This document shows, piece after piece, positions 16,401 through 24,868 of a stretch of 36,447 nucleotides of DNA. The first letter of the stretch is position 1, and each line of letters begins with the position of its first letter. The DNA is from Planctomycetota bacterium (lineage in GTDB: Bacteria > Planctomycetota > Planctomycetia > Gemmatales > Gemmataceae), in NCBI GenBank assembly GCA_016872595.1, contig VGZJ01000023.1, forward strand, positions 1-36,447, given 5' to 3'. The translations under genes were made by a program, and so were the position numbers. The notes below the pieces were generated by a model. It had not been told where the DNA came from. It made no database searches and saw only the letters and a program-made list of their open reading frames with translations.

Positions 16401-17861
16401 CTACTTCTTCTTCGGGTCCGGTTCCTTCGTGACGATGCCGGGGCTGGCGTTGAACGCCTTCACCGTCGTGCCGTCGCTCACCTTCCATACCGCGACGCTG
16501 CCGTCGTAGCTGCCGCCGGCGACCAGCTCGCCGTCCGGCGAGAACGCAACCGTGTACACGTAGTCCGTCAGGCCCGATAGCGTCTTGCCCGCGGCCAGCG
16601 TGTCGGCGTTCCACAGGCGAACCGTCTTGTCGGCGCTGGAGGTCGCTAGCATCGGCTGCTTCGGGTTGTAGGCGATCTTGAACACCTCGTCGCCGTGCCC
16701 GGCGGCGTTGCGGACCTGCTTGCCCTCGCCGTTCGGCTTCCACGTGCGGAGTTGCCGGTCCGCGCCCACAGAGAACCCGGCGCTCCCGTCGGCCTTCACC
16801 GTCACGCCGTACACGATGTTCTGGTGCTCGGGGAACGTCACGATGGACTGCTTCTCCTTCAGGTCCCACACCTTTGCAGTCTTGTCGCGGCCCGCGGTCA
16901 CGAGGTACTTGCCGTCGGCGGAAATGCCGCAGCCGAGTACCCAGTCGGCGTGGTTCTCGACCGTCTGCATCAGCGCGGCCTTGTCCAACCCGGCGCTCAG
17001 ATCGAACACGCGCACCGCGCGGTCGCAGCCGCCGGCGGCGAGGGTCTTGCCGTCCGGCGTGATTGCGAGGCAGAGAACCGAGTCTTCGACGTCGAACAGG
17101 TGCTTCACGAGCACTGCCTTATCATTCACTCCGTCGAGAACTTCGACGCCGCCCTCGTCTTTGCCCTTTGCGGCGATGTTGTATACGCGCACGTCGCCCT
17201 CCTGACCGGGGCGACCGCCGGCCACGGCCAGCTTGCCGTCGGGCAGGAACGCTATGCCGTAGGCGCGCTCGGCGCGCGTGTAGACGCGCTTGACCAGCTT
17301 CGCGGTCGCCACGTCCCAAATGGTCAGTTCATGGTGCCCGCCGACGACGAGTTGCTTGTTGTCCGGGGTGAACGCGAGGGCGTTCACGATGATCGCGAAC
17401 GGGTACTTCGCGGGCGGCACCGGCGGCTTCCAGCGCACGCGCAGTTCCTTCACGAGGTCGGCCTTCGGGTCGAGGCCGGCGTCGAGCTTCGCCCCGTCCT
17501 TAATCCACTGCGCGATGACGCCGGCCTTGTCCTTCGGCACCGCTTCGCCCTTGTCGCGCGGCGGCATCCGGCGCTGGTCAGCGGTCACGATGAGCGAGTG
17601 GAACTCGCTCGTCTCCGGCTTACCGGGCGTCACCGGGTCGCCGTTCGCGCCGCCGGCCCGAATCTTCTCGTAGCTCGTCATGTCGTACTTGCCGGACTTT
17701 TTCTTCGTGTCGTGGCACGCGAAGCAGTTCTCCTTCAGGATCGGGGCCACGTCGTTTATGAAGCTGACGGGCTTGCCCGGCTGGGCGGAAGCGAGTTGCG
17801 GCGAGGCGAGCCACAGTACGGCGGCGCAGAGCGTGCCCACGGGGTATCGGCAGAGGAGCAT
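16401..17861 (-). CDS. Exported c-type cytochrome fused to WD40 repeats
   Basis: The 486-residue protein has a signal peptide (cleavage near ASA-QPG, residue 26). A single-heme planctomycete-type cytochrome c domain follows, with C46-FA-C49-H50 as heme site and a plausible Met ligand in RRMPPRDKG. The rest is a beta-propeller of about seven WD40 blades with typical endings such as ELTIWDVA, AVRVFDLS, TAKVWDLK, TVRLWNAD and SVAVWKVS. This fusion is common in planctomycetes. Electron transfer or a sensory scaffold outside the cytoplasm is inferred; the partner is unknown. Confidence 0.88.
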   Translation of the reverse strand: MLLCRYPVGTLCAAVLWLASPQLASAQPGKPVSFINDVAPILKENCFACHDTKKKSGKYDMTSYEKIRAGGANGDPVTPGKPETSEFHSLIVTADQRRMPPRDKGEAVPKDKAGVIAQWIKDGAKLDAGLDPKADLVKELRVRWKPPVPPAKYPFAIIVNALAFTPDNKQLVVGGHHELTIWDVATAKLVKRVYTRAERAYGIAFLPDGKLAVAGGRPGQEGDVRVYNIAAKGKDEGGVEVLDGVNDKAVLVKHLFDVEDSVLCLAITPDGKTLAAGGCDRAVRVFDLSAGLDKAALMQTVENHADWVLGCGISADGKYLVTAGRDKTAKVWDLKEKQSIVTFPEHQNIVYGVTVKADGSAGFSVGADRQLRTWKPNGEGKQVRNAAGHGDEVFKIAYNPKQPMLATSSADKTVRLWNADTLAAGKTLSGLTDYVYTVAFSPDGELVAGGSYDGSVAVWKVSDGTTVKAFNASPGIVTKEPDPKKK

Positions 17862-17953
17862 GGGAGGGTCTCGGAAAAGTGGCAGCAGGGCAGGATGAGG
17901 AGAGTGTACCGGAGCGCGGGGTCCGGAGCAACAGCCGATTGCGCACCGAAGTT

Positions 17954-19365
17954 CTACCCCGGCGACGGGCCGAGCAGGTTCATCGACTGCAACTTGGCGC
18001 GGAGCGTCGTCCGCGAGATCCCGAGCAACTCGCTCGCCTGCACTTGGTTGTTGTTGACGTGGCGCAGCACCTCCGCGAGAGCGACGCGATCCACCTCCAC
18101 GATGACCGTGCGATAGATGTCCGGCGCGCCGGTGGCGAGCAGGTCGCGTACGAACCGGACCACGTCGAGCGGGGCGGCGGTGCCCGGCGGTGCGGTCGGG
18201 CCGCCGCGGAGCGCCGCCGGGAGGCAGTCCGCGGTCAGCACGTCGCCCACGGCCTGAATGACCGCGTACCGGATGGCGTTCTGAAGTTCGCGCACGTTGC
18301 CGGGCCAGTCGTGGGCCTGTAGGACGCGCAGCGCGTCCGGGGCCAGCCCGGTCACGTTCTTGTCGAGCGCGCGGTTCGACACCCGCAGAAGTGGTCCGCT
18401 AGTAGCGGCACGTCGTCCTTGTGGTCGCACAGCGCCGGAAGTTCGATGGTCACGCCGTTGAGTCGGTACAGCAGGTCGCCGCTGAACGTCTCAGCCGCGA
18501 CCAGTTCCGGCAGCTTGCGGTTGGTGGCGGCAATGACGCGCACGTCGGTGGCGATGGGGTCGCGCCCGCCGACGCGCTCGAACTGCTGGTCTTGCAGCAC
18601 GCGCAGCACTTTGGCCTGCGTCGCGGGGGCCATGTCGCCGATCTCGTCGAGGAACACGGTGCCGCCGTTGGCCTGCTCGAACTTGCCGACGCGCTGCCGG
18701 TCGGCCCCGGTGAACGCGCCTTTCTCGTGCCCTAACAGTTCGCTCTCCAACAGCCAGTCGGGGATCGCGGCGCAGTTCAGCGCCACGAACGGCTTGTCGG
18801 CACGCTTGCTGTGCTGGTACAGCGCGCGGGCCACCAGTTCCTTGCCGGTGCCGCTCTCGCCCAAGATGAGGACGGTCACGTCTTGCGGGGCGACGCGGCC
18901 GATGGCCTTGTACACCTCTTGCATGAGGGGCGAGCGCCCGACGAACTGGTCCGCGCCGCCCTCGACCGGCCCTTCGGCGAACACCGCGGGCACGTGCTGC
19001 ATCCGGCGCAGTGCGACCGCGCGCCCGACCACGTCGCGCAGTTGGTGCAGATCGACCGGCTTCAGCAGGTACTCGAAGGCCCCGCGCTTCATCGCCTCGA
19101 TTGCGGTCTCGCTGGTGGCGAACGCGGTGATGACGACCACGGGGAGCCGCAGGTCGAGAGCCTTGATGCGCTCGAACAGTTCCAACCCGCTCAGGTCGGG
19201 GAGCCGCACGTCTACGACGACCGCGTCCGGGCGCAACTGCGGTAACAGCGCGAGCGCCTGCTTCGCGGTCTTCGCGGTGGCGACCGTAAGCGCCTCGGTC
19301 TCTAGGCCCGCGCGGAGCGAGTACAGCAGGTTCGGCTCGTCGTCCACGATCAGGAGGGTTGCCAC
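17954..19365 (-). pseudogene. Sigma-54 (NtrC-type) response regulator, frameshifted
   Basis: The N-terminal receiver (D8, D9, phosphoacceptor D52, T80, K102) is followed by a sigma-54 AAA+ domain with Walker A GESGTGKE (169-176), the sigma-54 contact loop GAFTGA (216-221) and Walker [12 protein letters not shown]-terminal Fis-type helix-turn-helix (VNNNQVQASELLGISRTTLRAKL) ends it. The frame breaks after [14 protein letters not shown] at about 18388. Restoring one G on the plus strand there (CC on the coding strand) gives [16 protein letters not shown] and an unbroken protein of 470 residues. As sequenced, the AAA+ C-terminus and DNA-binding part are out of frame. Sequencing error or real decay are both possible. 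The start is GTG, 8 bp after the kinase stop. Confidence 0.85.
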
Positions 19366-19373
19366 GGTGTACC

Positions 19374-19781
19374 TCAGTGGGCGAGCGCGGGGCGCGCCGG
19401 CGGGAGCGCGAGGGTGAAGGCCGCGCCCTTCGAGCGCGCGACCGCGGTCAGGGTGCCGCCGTGCGACTCGGCGATCCGCCGGCACACGGACAGGCCCAGC
19501 CCGACGCCGGTTTCCTTCGTACTCACGAACGGCTCGAAGATGGTGTCGCCGAGGCCCGCGGGCAGGCCCGGCCCGTCGTCCTCGACGGTCAGCGTCAGCC
19601 CGCTGTCGGGGCGCGGGGCCGCGACGGACACGCGCACCGCGCCGCCGCCCGGCTGCGTATCGAGCGCGTTGAACAGGAGATTGTAGAGCACTTGGCGGAG
19701 CTGGTTCGGGTCGGCGGCGGCGCGCGCGCCGGGGTCCGCGTCCACCGTCACCGTCACGCCCTGTCGTGCAGGTCGGCGCAC
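19374..19781 (-). pseudogene. Histidine kinase, C-terminal ATPase domain only
   Basis: Only the HATPase_c domain is left: N-box [17 protein letters not shown]1 box DDGPGLP, F box [10 protein letters not shown] and G2 box [18 protein letters not shown]. The sensor, dimerisation domain and phosphorylated histidine are missing. Homology ends at about ARQGVTVTV (near 19763), where the sequence becomes the antisense of an otsA fragment, so the first residues of the open frame (MRRP) are not kinase. It precedes the response regulator by 8 bp, so the two formed a two-component operon. Genomic rearrangement or misassembly is likely. Confidence 0.85.
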
Positions 19782-20374
19782 CGAGCCGCACGCACATCCC
19801 CGCGTACCGCGACCTGAACGACGAGGTCGCCGCGCTCACCGACCGGATCAACTGGGAGCATGGCACAGACGACTGGAAGCCGGTCGTGTTCCTGAACGAA
19901 CACCACGACCCGGAAGACAATTTCGTCCTGTACCGCACGGCCGCGGCGTGTGTCGTTAGCTCGCTGCACGACGGCATGAACCTCGTGGCGAAGGAGTTCG
20001 TGACGGCCCGCGGCGACGAGCGCGGCGCGCTGGTGCTGTCGAAGTTCACCGGTGCGGCCCGCGAACTGCCGGACGCGGTGCTCGTGAACCCGTTCGACGT
20101 GGACGAGATGGCCGACGGCCTGTTCGCCGCGCTGACAATGAGCGCCGCGGAGCAGGAGCGCCGGATGCGCCGCATGCGCGCCCAAGTCGACGACTGCAAC
20201 ATCTACCGCTGGGCCGGGATGCTGCTGTCAGAAGTTGGGAAGCGCGTGCCGGACCCAGCCCCGGAGCCGATGGCGGAAGAGGTCGACGACGAACCGGAGC
20301 GCGAACCCGACGACGCGCGCCTCGCGCGCTGGCAGTACCTCGCCCAACCGAGCTTCGCCGGCATGGGCCTGTAG
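19766..20374 (+). pseudogene. otsA: Trehalose-6-phosphate synthase (GT20), N-terminally truncated
   Basis: OtsA joins UDP-glucose (or another NDP-glucose) to glucose 6-phosphate. This 202-residue piece matches the C-terminal half only. It begins [17 protein letters not shown] and continues through [50 protein letters not shown] and [16 protein letters not shown]. The N-terminal Rossmann domain with the acceptor site is absent, so it cannot be active alone. The break is at about 19763, the same point where the opposing kinase ends. The C-terminus has an acidic/proline tail (PDPAPEPMAEEVDDEPEREPDD). GTG at 19766 is only the first possible start. Confidence 0.85.
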
Positions 20375-20380
20375 CGTGCC

Positions 20381-20482
20381 TTACGCTTCCAGTTCCTTGA
20401 TCCGGTCGCGGATGTCGAGCAGACTCCGCGGCCGGCCGCCGGGATCGGTGTCCACGCGCGGGTCCACGATCCGGGTTCGCGC
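20381..20482 (-). pseudogene. Possible C-terminal remnant of an unidentified gene
   Basis: The minus-strand frame ends RTRIVDPRVDTDPGGRPRSLLDIRDRIKELEA before a TAA at 20381, 6 bp from the convergent otsA stop. The sequence has an ordinary protein-like composition and a good terminal helix, unlike the arginine-rich stretch before it. No family is recognised and there is no plausible start with a ribosome-binding site. It may be the end of a gene cut off upstream, or chance. Confidence 0.3.
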
Positions 20483-20512
20483 TTGACTTCGCGCGCGGAG
20501 CGAGCGACGATA
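20483..20512 (+). promoter_or_regulatory. Possible promoter of the DUF1549-DUF1501 cluster
   Basis: TTGACT (20483-20488) matches the -35 consensus at five of six positions. A weak -10 candidate (GACGAT) begins 17 bp later. It lies about 100 bp before the ATG at 20587 and is the only -35-like site I see upstream of this cluster. Confidence 0.3.
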
Positions 20513-20586
20513 GTAGCATTCCTGCCTGAACGCCGGCCGTGCGGTCCCGCGGCCGGTTCGCTGCCACCCCACAAGGACCGCCCGCG

Positions 20587-22212
20587 ATGCCTGAATTCTC
20601 CCGGTCCCTCGCGGCCGTTGCGCTCTTGGCGCTCGCCGGTCCCGCGCGCCCCGCGGACCCGCTGCATGCCCGCATCGACAAGCACATCGCTGCCGGCTAC
20701 GGCGCGAACGCCAAGCAAGTCGCGCCGCGAAGCGGCGACGACGAGTTCTTGCGCCGCGCGTACCTCGACCTCATCGGCACGACGCCTACGGTCGCTGAAC
20801 TGAACGAGTTCCTCGCGGACTCGGCCAAAGATAAGCGCGCGAAGCTCGTCGATAAGTTGCTCGCGTCGCCCGGTCACGCCCGCCGCATGGCGTGGCACTT
20901 CGACGTCATGCTTATGGAACGCGGCGCCGACGCGAAGGTTCCGCGCGCCGCGTGGGAAGCGTACTTGCTCGCCGCGTTCACCGAGAACAAGCCCTACGAC
21001 GTGCTCGTGCGCGAGTTGCTTTCCGCCGACGGCGCGGACCCCAAGACCCGCCCCGCGGCGAAGTTCTTTCTCGACCGCAACCTCGAGCCCCATGCGGTCA
21101 CGAAGGATATCGGCCGCATCTTCCTCGGCCGCAACATGCAGTGCGCCCAGTGCCACGACCACCCGACCATCGACGACTACAAGCAGGCCGACTACTACGG
21201 CATCCAAGCGTTCTTGAACCGCTCGTTCCTGTTCCCCAACGCCAACGCGCCGGCCGCCGTCATTGCGGAGAAGGCGGAGGGCGATGTCAGCTTCATGAGT
21301 GTGTTCGACAAGAACAAGAAGCTCAACTCGACCGCGCCGCGGATGCCCGGCGGCAAGCCCGTCGAGGAGCCGAAAGCAGAGAAGGGGAAGGAGTACAAGG
21401 TCGCGCCCGCGAAGGACGTGAAGCCGGTGCCGACGCACTCGCGCCGCGAACGGCTCGCGGGCGCGGTCACGAGCACCGAGAACAAGGCCTTCGCGCGGAA
21501 CATCGTAAACCGCATGTGGGCCATGATGATGGGCCGCGGGATCGTTCACCCGGTCGACCTCGACCACGGCAACAACCCGCCGTCGCACCCGGAACTGTTG
21601 AACGAACTGGCCGCGGAGTTCGTCGCCCACAAGTACGACCTCAGGTGGCTCGTCCGCGAGATCGCGCTGTCTGATTCGTACCAGCGCTCCAGCGAGTCCC
21701 GGCCCGGACTTGATGACCCGTCGGCCGATCGCTATCTGGTGGCGATCATGAAGCCCCTGACCGCGGAGCAGTTCGCCTACGCCGCGATGCAGGCCACCGG
21801 CCACACCGACGCCGAGCGCGCCGCGCTCGGGGCGAAGGGCACCGAGCAACAACTCGACGCCCTGCTCGCGCCGCGCATGGGGCCGTTCCGAGGGATGCTG
21901 GGCCGCGGGGTCGATCCGACCGCGGACGCCTTCACCGCGACACTCGACCAGACGCTCTTTGTGAAATATGGATCGGCCGTTCGCACACTACTTACGCCGC
22001 GCGCCGGCAACCTGACCGACCGCCTGAACAAGATTACCAACCCTGACGCGGTCGCCGACGAACTGTTCGCCGCGGTGCTGTCGCGCCGCCCGACCGCAGA
22101 CGAGCGCAAGGACGTGGCCGACGCGCTCAAGACCACCACTGACCGCGGCAAGACGATCAACGAACTGGTGTGGGCGCTCGTGGCGTCCGCCGAGTTCCGA
22201 TTCAACCACTAG
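20587..22212 (+). CDS. Exported DUF1549/DUF1553 (PSCyt2/PSD1) protein
   Basis: A 541-residue protein of the family expanded in planctomycetes. It has a signal peptide (cleavage near residue 21, ARPAD), an N-terminal DUF1549 domain (DEFLRRAYLDLIGTTPTVAE, then CAQCHDHP with C186, C189, H190) and a C-terminal DUF1553 domain (RMWAMMMGRGIVHPVD, NPPSHPELLNELAAEF, LIRRPTADE-like LSRRPTADE). The CxxCH suggests heme or metal binding. It lies 13 bp before the DUF1501 gene with a good AGGA site between, so the two form an operon. The biochemical role is not established. Confidence 0.9.
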   Translation: MPEFSRSLAAVALLALAGPARPADPLHARIDKHIAAGYGANAKQVAPRSGDDEFLRRAYLDLIGTTPTVAELNEFLADSAKDKRAKLVDKLLASPGHARRMAWHFDVMLMERGADAKVPRAAWEAYLLAAFTENKPYDVLVRELLSADGADPKTRPAAKFFLDRNLEPHAVTKDIGRIFLGRNMQCAQCHDHPTIDDYKQADYYGIQAFLNRSFLFPNANAPAAVIAEKAEGDVSFMSVFDKNKKLNSTAPRMPGGKPVEEPKAEKGKEYKVAPAKDVKPVPTHSRRERLAGAVTSTENKAFARNIVNRMWAMMMGRGIVHPVDLDHGNNPPSHPELLNELAAEFVAHKYDLRWLVREIALSDSYQRSSESRPGLDDPSADRYLVAIMKPLTAEQFAYAAMQATGHTDAERAALGAKGTEQQLDALLAPRMGPFRGMLGRGVDPTADAFTATLDQTLFVKYGSAVRTLLTPRAGNLTDRLNKITNPDAVADELFAAVLSRRPTADERKDVADALKTTTDRGKTINELVWALVASAEFRFNH

Positions 22213-22225
22213 CAGGAACCGAAAA

Positions 22226-23515
22226 ATGCTGCCCTGCAACTACGCCTGCAACACCGCCGACCACGCGACCACGCGCCGGGCGTTCCTCGGCGCGGGCTTG
22301 GGCGCGACCGCCGCGCTCGGCGCGGACGGGTTCGCCAACCCCGTGCACGCGGCCGAACTGAAGAAGGCGCAGAAGCGCGTGTTGGTCATCTTCCTCGAAG
22401 GCGGCGTAAGCCAGCTCGAAACGTGGGACCCGAAGCCGAACACCGACACCGGCGGGCCGTTCAAGAGCATCGCGACCAGCGTGCCCGGCACGCGCGTCTG
22501 CGAACTGCTCCCGCTGGCCGCGAAGCAGATGCACCGCATCGCGCTCGTGCGCAGCCTGAACTCGCAGACCGACGACCACGGCGTCGGCCACAACGTCATG
22601 CTGACCGGGCGCAAGATGGAACCCGGCATCGTGTACCCGCACCTCGGCGCGGTCGCGGCGCGGCTCTTGAACTCGAACGCCAACGCGCTACCCGGCCACA
22701 TCCGCATCGTGCCGAAGGGCGGCAGCGGGTTCAACGGCGCGGACGCGACGTTCTTGGGGCCGAAGTTTGCCAGCGTCGGCCTCGGCGACGGCAAGCCGCC
22801 CGCGGACCTGTTCCGCCCCGCGAACCTCACCCCCACCGAAGACGAGCAGCGCGACGCCTTCCGCAAGCGCCTCGACGAGCGGTTCGCCAAGTCGCGCAAG
22901 AGCGCCGCGACCGACGCCTACACCGAATCGTTCACGCAGGCCGAGCGCGTCGTGAAGCAGGCCGAAGTGTTTGACATCAGCAAGGAACCGGAGAAGGTCG
23001 CGGACAAGTACGGTCGCCACGACTTTGGCCGCCATATGCTGCTCGCGCGCCGGTTACTCGAAGCCGGCGTCACCTACGTCAAGGTGTCGCACTCGAACTA
23101 CGACACGCACCACGAGAACTTTGACTTTCACATTGAACAGCTCGCGGAGTTCGACAAGCCGTTCAGCGCGCTGCTCGACGACTTGGCGGACCGCGGGATG
23201 CTCGACAGCACGCTCGTCGTGGTGATGAGCGAGATGGGCCGCACGCCGAAGATCAACGACCGCTACGGCCGCGACCACTGGGGCCGCGCGTGGAGCGTCG
23301 CGCTCGCCGGGGCAGGCATCAAGGGCGGCGCGGTCGTTGGCAAGACCAACGCCACCGGCACCGCCGTCACCGGCCGCGAGGTCTGGACCGGCCACCTGTT
23401 CCACACCTACCTGCAAGCGGTCGGCCTCGATTCGACCAAGAACTTCTACCCCAACGAGCGCCCGGTCCCCATCGCCGACCCCAAGACCGCGGCCATCTCC
23501 GAGGTGTTGGCCTGA
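22226..23515 (+). CDS. DUF1501 protein with Tat-type signal
   Basis: The 429-residue protein begins with a twin-arginine-like export signal (T16-R17-R18-AFLGAGLGATAALGADGF). The alkaline-phosphatase/sulfatase-like DUF1501 fold follows: VLVIFLEGGVSQLETWDPKP, VRSLNSQTDDHGVGHNVMLTG, LDSTLVVVMSEMGRTPKIND and GRDHWGRAW. Conserved Asp/His residues in these segments probably bind metal. DUF1501 genes usually follow DUF1549/DUF1553 genes, as here. The substrate is unknown; exported hydrolase activity is inferred. Confidence 0.9.
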   Translation: MLPCNYACNTADHATTRRAFLGAGLGATAALGADGFANPVHAAELKKAQKRVLVIFLEGGVSQLETWDPKPNTDTGGPFKSIATSVPGTRVCELLPLAAKQMHRIALVRSLNSQTDDHGVGHNVMLTGRKMEPGIVYPHLGAVAARLLNSNANALPGHIRIVPKGGSGFNGADATFLGPKFASVGLGDGKPPADLFRPANLTPTEDEQRDAFRKRLDERFAKSRKSAATDAYTESFTQAERVVKQAEVFDISKEPEKVADKYGRHDFGRHMLLARRLLEAGVTYVKVSHSNYDTHHENFDFHIEQLAEFDKPFSALLDDLADRGMLDSTLVVVMSEMGRTPKINDRYGRDHWGRAWSVALAGAGIKGGAVVGKTNATGTAVTGREVWTGHLFHTYLQAVGLDSTKNFYPNERPVPIADPKTAAISEVLA

Positions 23516-23526
23516 CCCGTAGTTGA

Positions 23527-23607
23527 GATTGCAGATTGGTGATTAACGATTGGAAGACAAGGTGCGCCGGCGCAGTCTTTTCAATCGACAATCACCAATC
23601 TGCAATC
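23527..23607. repeat. Long imperfect inverted repeat between two genes
   Basis: Arms 23527-23543 and 23591-23607 are a perfect 17-bp match. Pairing continues imperfectly inward (CGATTGGAAGAC with GTCTTTTCAATCG). It starts 12 bp after the DUF1501 stop and ends 12 bp before the WD40 start. It may act as a terminator or attenuator inside the cluster, or be a dispersed palindromic repeat. Confidence 0.7.
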
Positions 23608-23618
23608 GGAACTCTCCT

Positions 23619-24758
23619 ATGATCCCTCCCCCGCGTGCGATTTTCGATCCCACCACGGCGCGCGTCGAGCGCGAACTGAAGCACGCGCGCCCGCTCATCG
23701 GGTGCCGGTTCGACCCCAGCGGGCGGTTCCTGTTCGTGAGCGCCGAAGACGACTCCGTTCAGCGCTTCGACCTGTTAACCGGCGCGAAGACCTCACTTGC
23801 GGGGCACGACAGTTGGGTGCGCGCGATGGCGTTCGTCGCGCCGGCCGCGGCCCCCGCGCCGCTCGATTCGGTCGCGTGGCAACAGGTCCGCGCCGCATCG
23901 CAAGCGCTCGTCGGCTTCGGCGCGGCCGTGCTGCCGGCGCCGAAGCCCGTACCGTTTACGCTCGTCACCGCCGACTACCACGGCAAGCTCATCTGGTGGC
24001 AGGGCGATTCCGACGCCCCGAAGCCGCTGAAGACGGTCGCCGCGCACGACGGCTACGCCCGCGCTGTCGCCGTCAGCCCGGACGGAACGACGGTGGCGAG
24101 CTGCGGCAACGACCAGAAGGTAAAGCTGTGGAAGGCCGCGGACGGCTCCGCGATCCGCACCCTCGACGGCCACGAGTCGCACGTCTACAACCTCGCCTTC
24201 CACCCGGACGGCACGCGCCTCGTGTCCTGCGACCTCAAGGGCGTCGTGAAGGACTGGAACCTGAAGACCGGGAAGAGTGCGCGCGACCTCGATGCGAAGG
24301 TACTGACCAAGTACGACCCGACCTTCATGGCCGACATCGGCGGCGCGCGCGGCATGGCGTTCAAGTACGACGGGACCGCGTTCGCCGTATGCGGCATCAC
24401 CAACGTGTCGAACGCCTTCGCCGGGGTCGGCAACCCGCTCGCGGTCGTGTTCGACTGGGACAGCGGCAAGGCCAAGTCGTTCAAGCCGAAAGACGCCTTT
24501 CAAGGAACGATGTGGGGGGTCCACTTCCACCCCGGCGGCGCTGTGATCGGGGCCGGCGGCGGCGGGCAGGGGCGCGTCTGGTTCTGGAAGGGCGACGACC
24601 CCGCGAGCATTCACACGCTCAACGTGCCGACGAACGCCCGCGACCTCGCACTGAGCACGGACGGCGCGCGGTTCGCCGTCGCCGGCGCGAACGGCACGGC
24701 CTACGTCTACAATTTCACGGGCGTTGGTGGGCCGCCGCCAACGCCGCCCAAGAAGTAG
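23619..24758 (+). CDS. WD40 repeat protein
   Basis: A 379-residue beta-propeller without a signal peptide. Repeat blades are visible: CRFDPSGRFLFVSAEDDSVQRFDL, AVAVSPDGTTVASCGNDQKVKLWKAADGS, NLAFHPDGTRLVSCDLKGVVKDWNL and LALSTDGARFAVAGANGTAYVYNF. WD40 proteins are scaffolds; no enzymatic part is present. It follows DUF1501 on the same strand, and WD40 genes commonly accompany DUF1549/DUF1501 pairs in planctomycetes. The likely start is the ATG at 23619, just after the hairpin. It ends with PPPTPPKK. Confidence 0.85.
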   Translation: MIPPPRAIFDPTTARVERELKHARPLIGCRFDPSGRFLFVSAEDDSVQRFDLLTGAKTSLAGHDSWVRAMAFVAPAAAPAPLDSVAWQQVRAASQALVGFGAAVLPAPKPVPFTLVTADYHGKLIWWQGDSDAPKPLKTVAAHDGYARAVAVSPDGTTVASCGNDQKVKLWKAADGSAIRTLDGHESHVYNLAFHPDGTRLVSCDLKGVVKDWNLKTGKSARDLDAKVLTKYDPTFMADIGGARGMAFKYDGTAFAVCGITNVSNAFAGVGNPLAVVFDWDSGKAKSFKPKDAFQGTMWGVHFHPGGAVIGAGGGGQGRVWFWKGDDPASIHTLNVPTNARDLALSTDGARFAVAGANGTAYVYNFTGVGGPPPTPPKK

Positions 24759-24845
24759 AGAAGAGTTTCGACAGGATCACAGGATGACACAGGATCGATT
24801 CATTGCATCCTGTATCATCCTGTGATCCTGTCGAAACTCTTCTCT
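24757..24845. terminator. 39-bp hairpin after the WD40 gene
   Basis: Arms 24757-24795 and 24807-24845 match at 38 of 39 positions around an 11-nt loop. The stem begins within the WD40 stop codon and contains repeated ACAGGAT words. It is the longest hairpin in the window and ends 24 bp before the next gene. Termination between the two genes is the likely role. Confidence 0.8.
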
Positions 24846-24868
24846 TTCCTCCTCAACCGGATGTTGCC

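Noticed and set aside
19754-20185. Minus-strand frame opposite the otsA fragment
   Set aside because: Low-complexity shadow; the plus frame shows clear GT20 motifs.
24757-24845. Hairpin as an insertion-sequence end pair or attachment site
   Set aside because: Loop of only 11 bp with no cargo and no integrase or transposase nearby. A terminator role explains its position.
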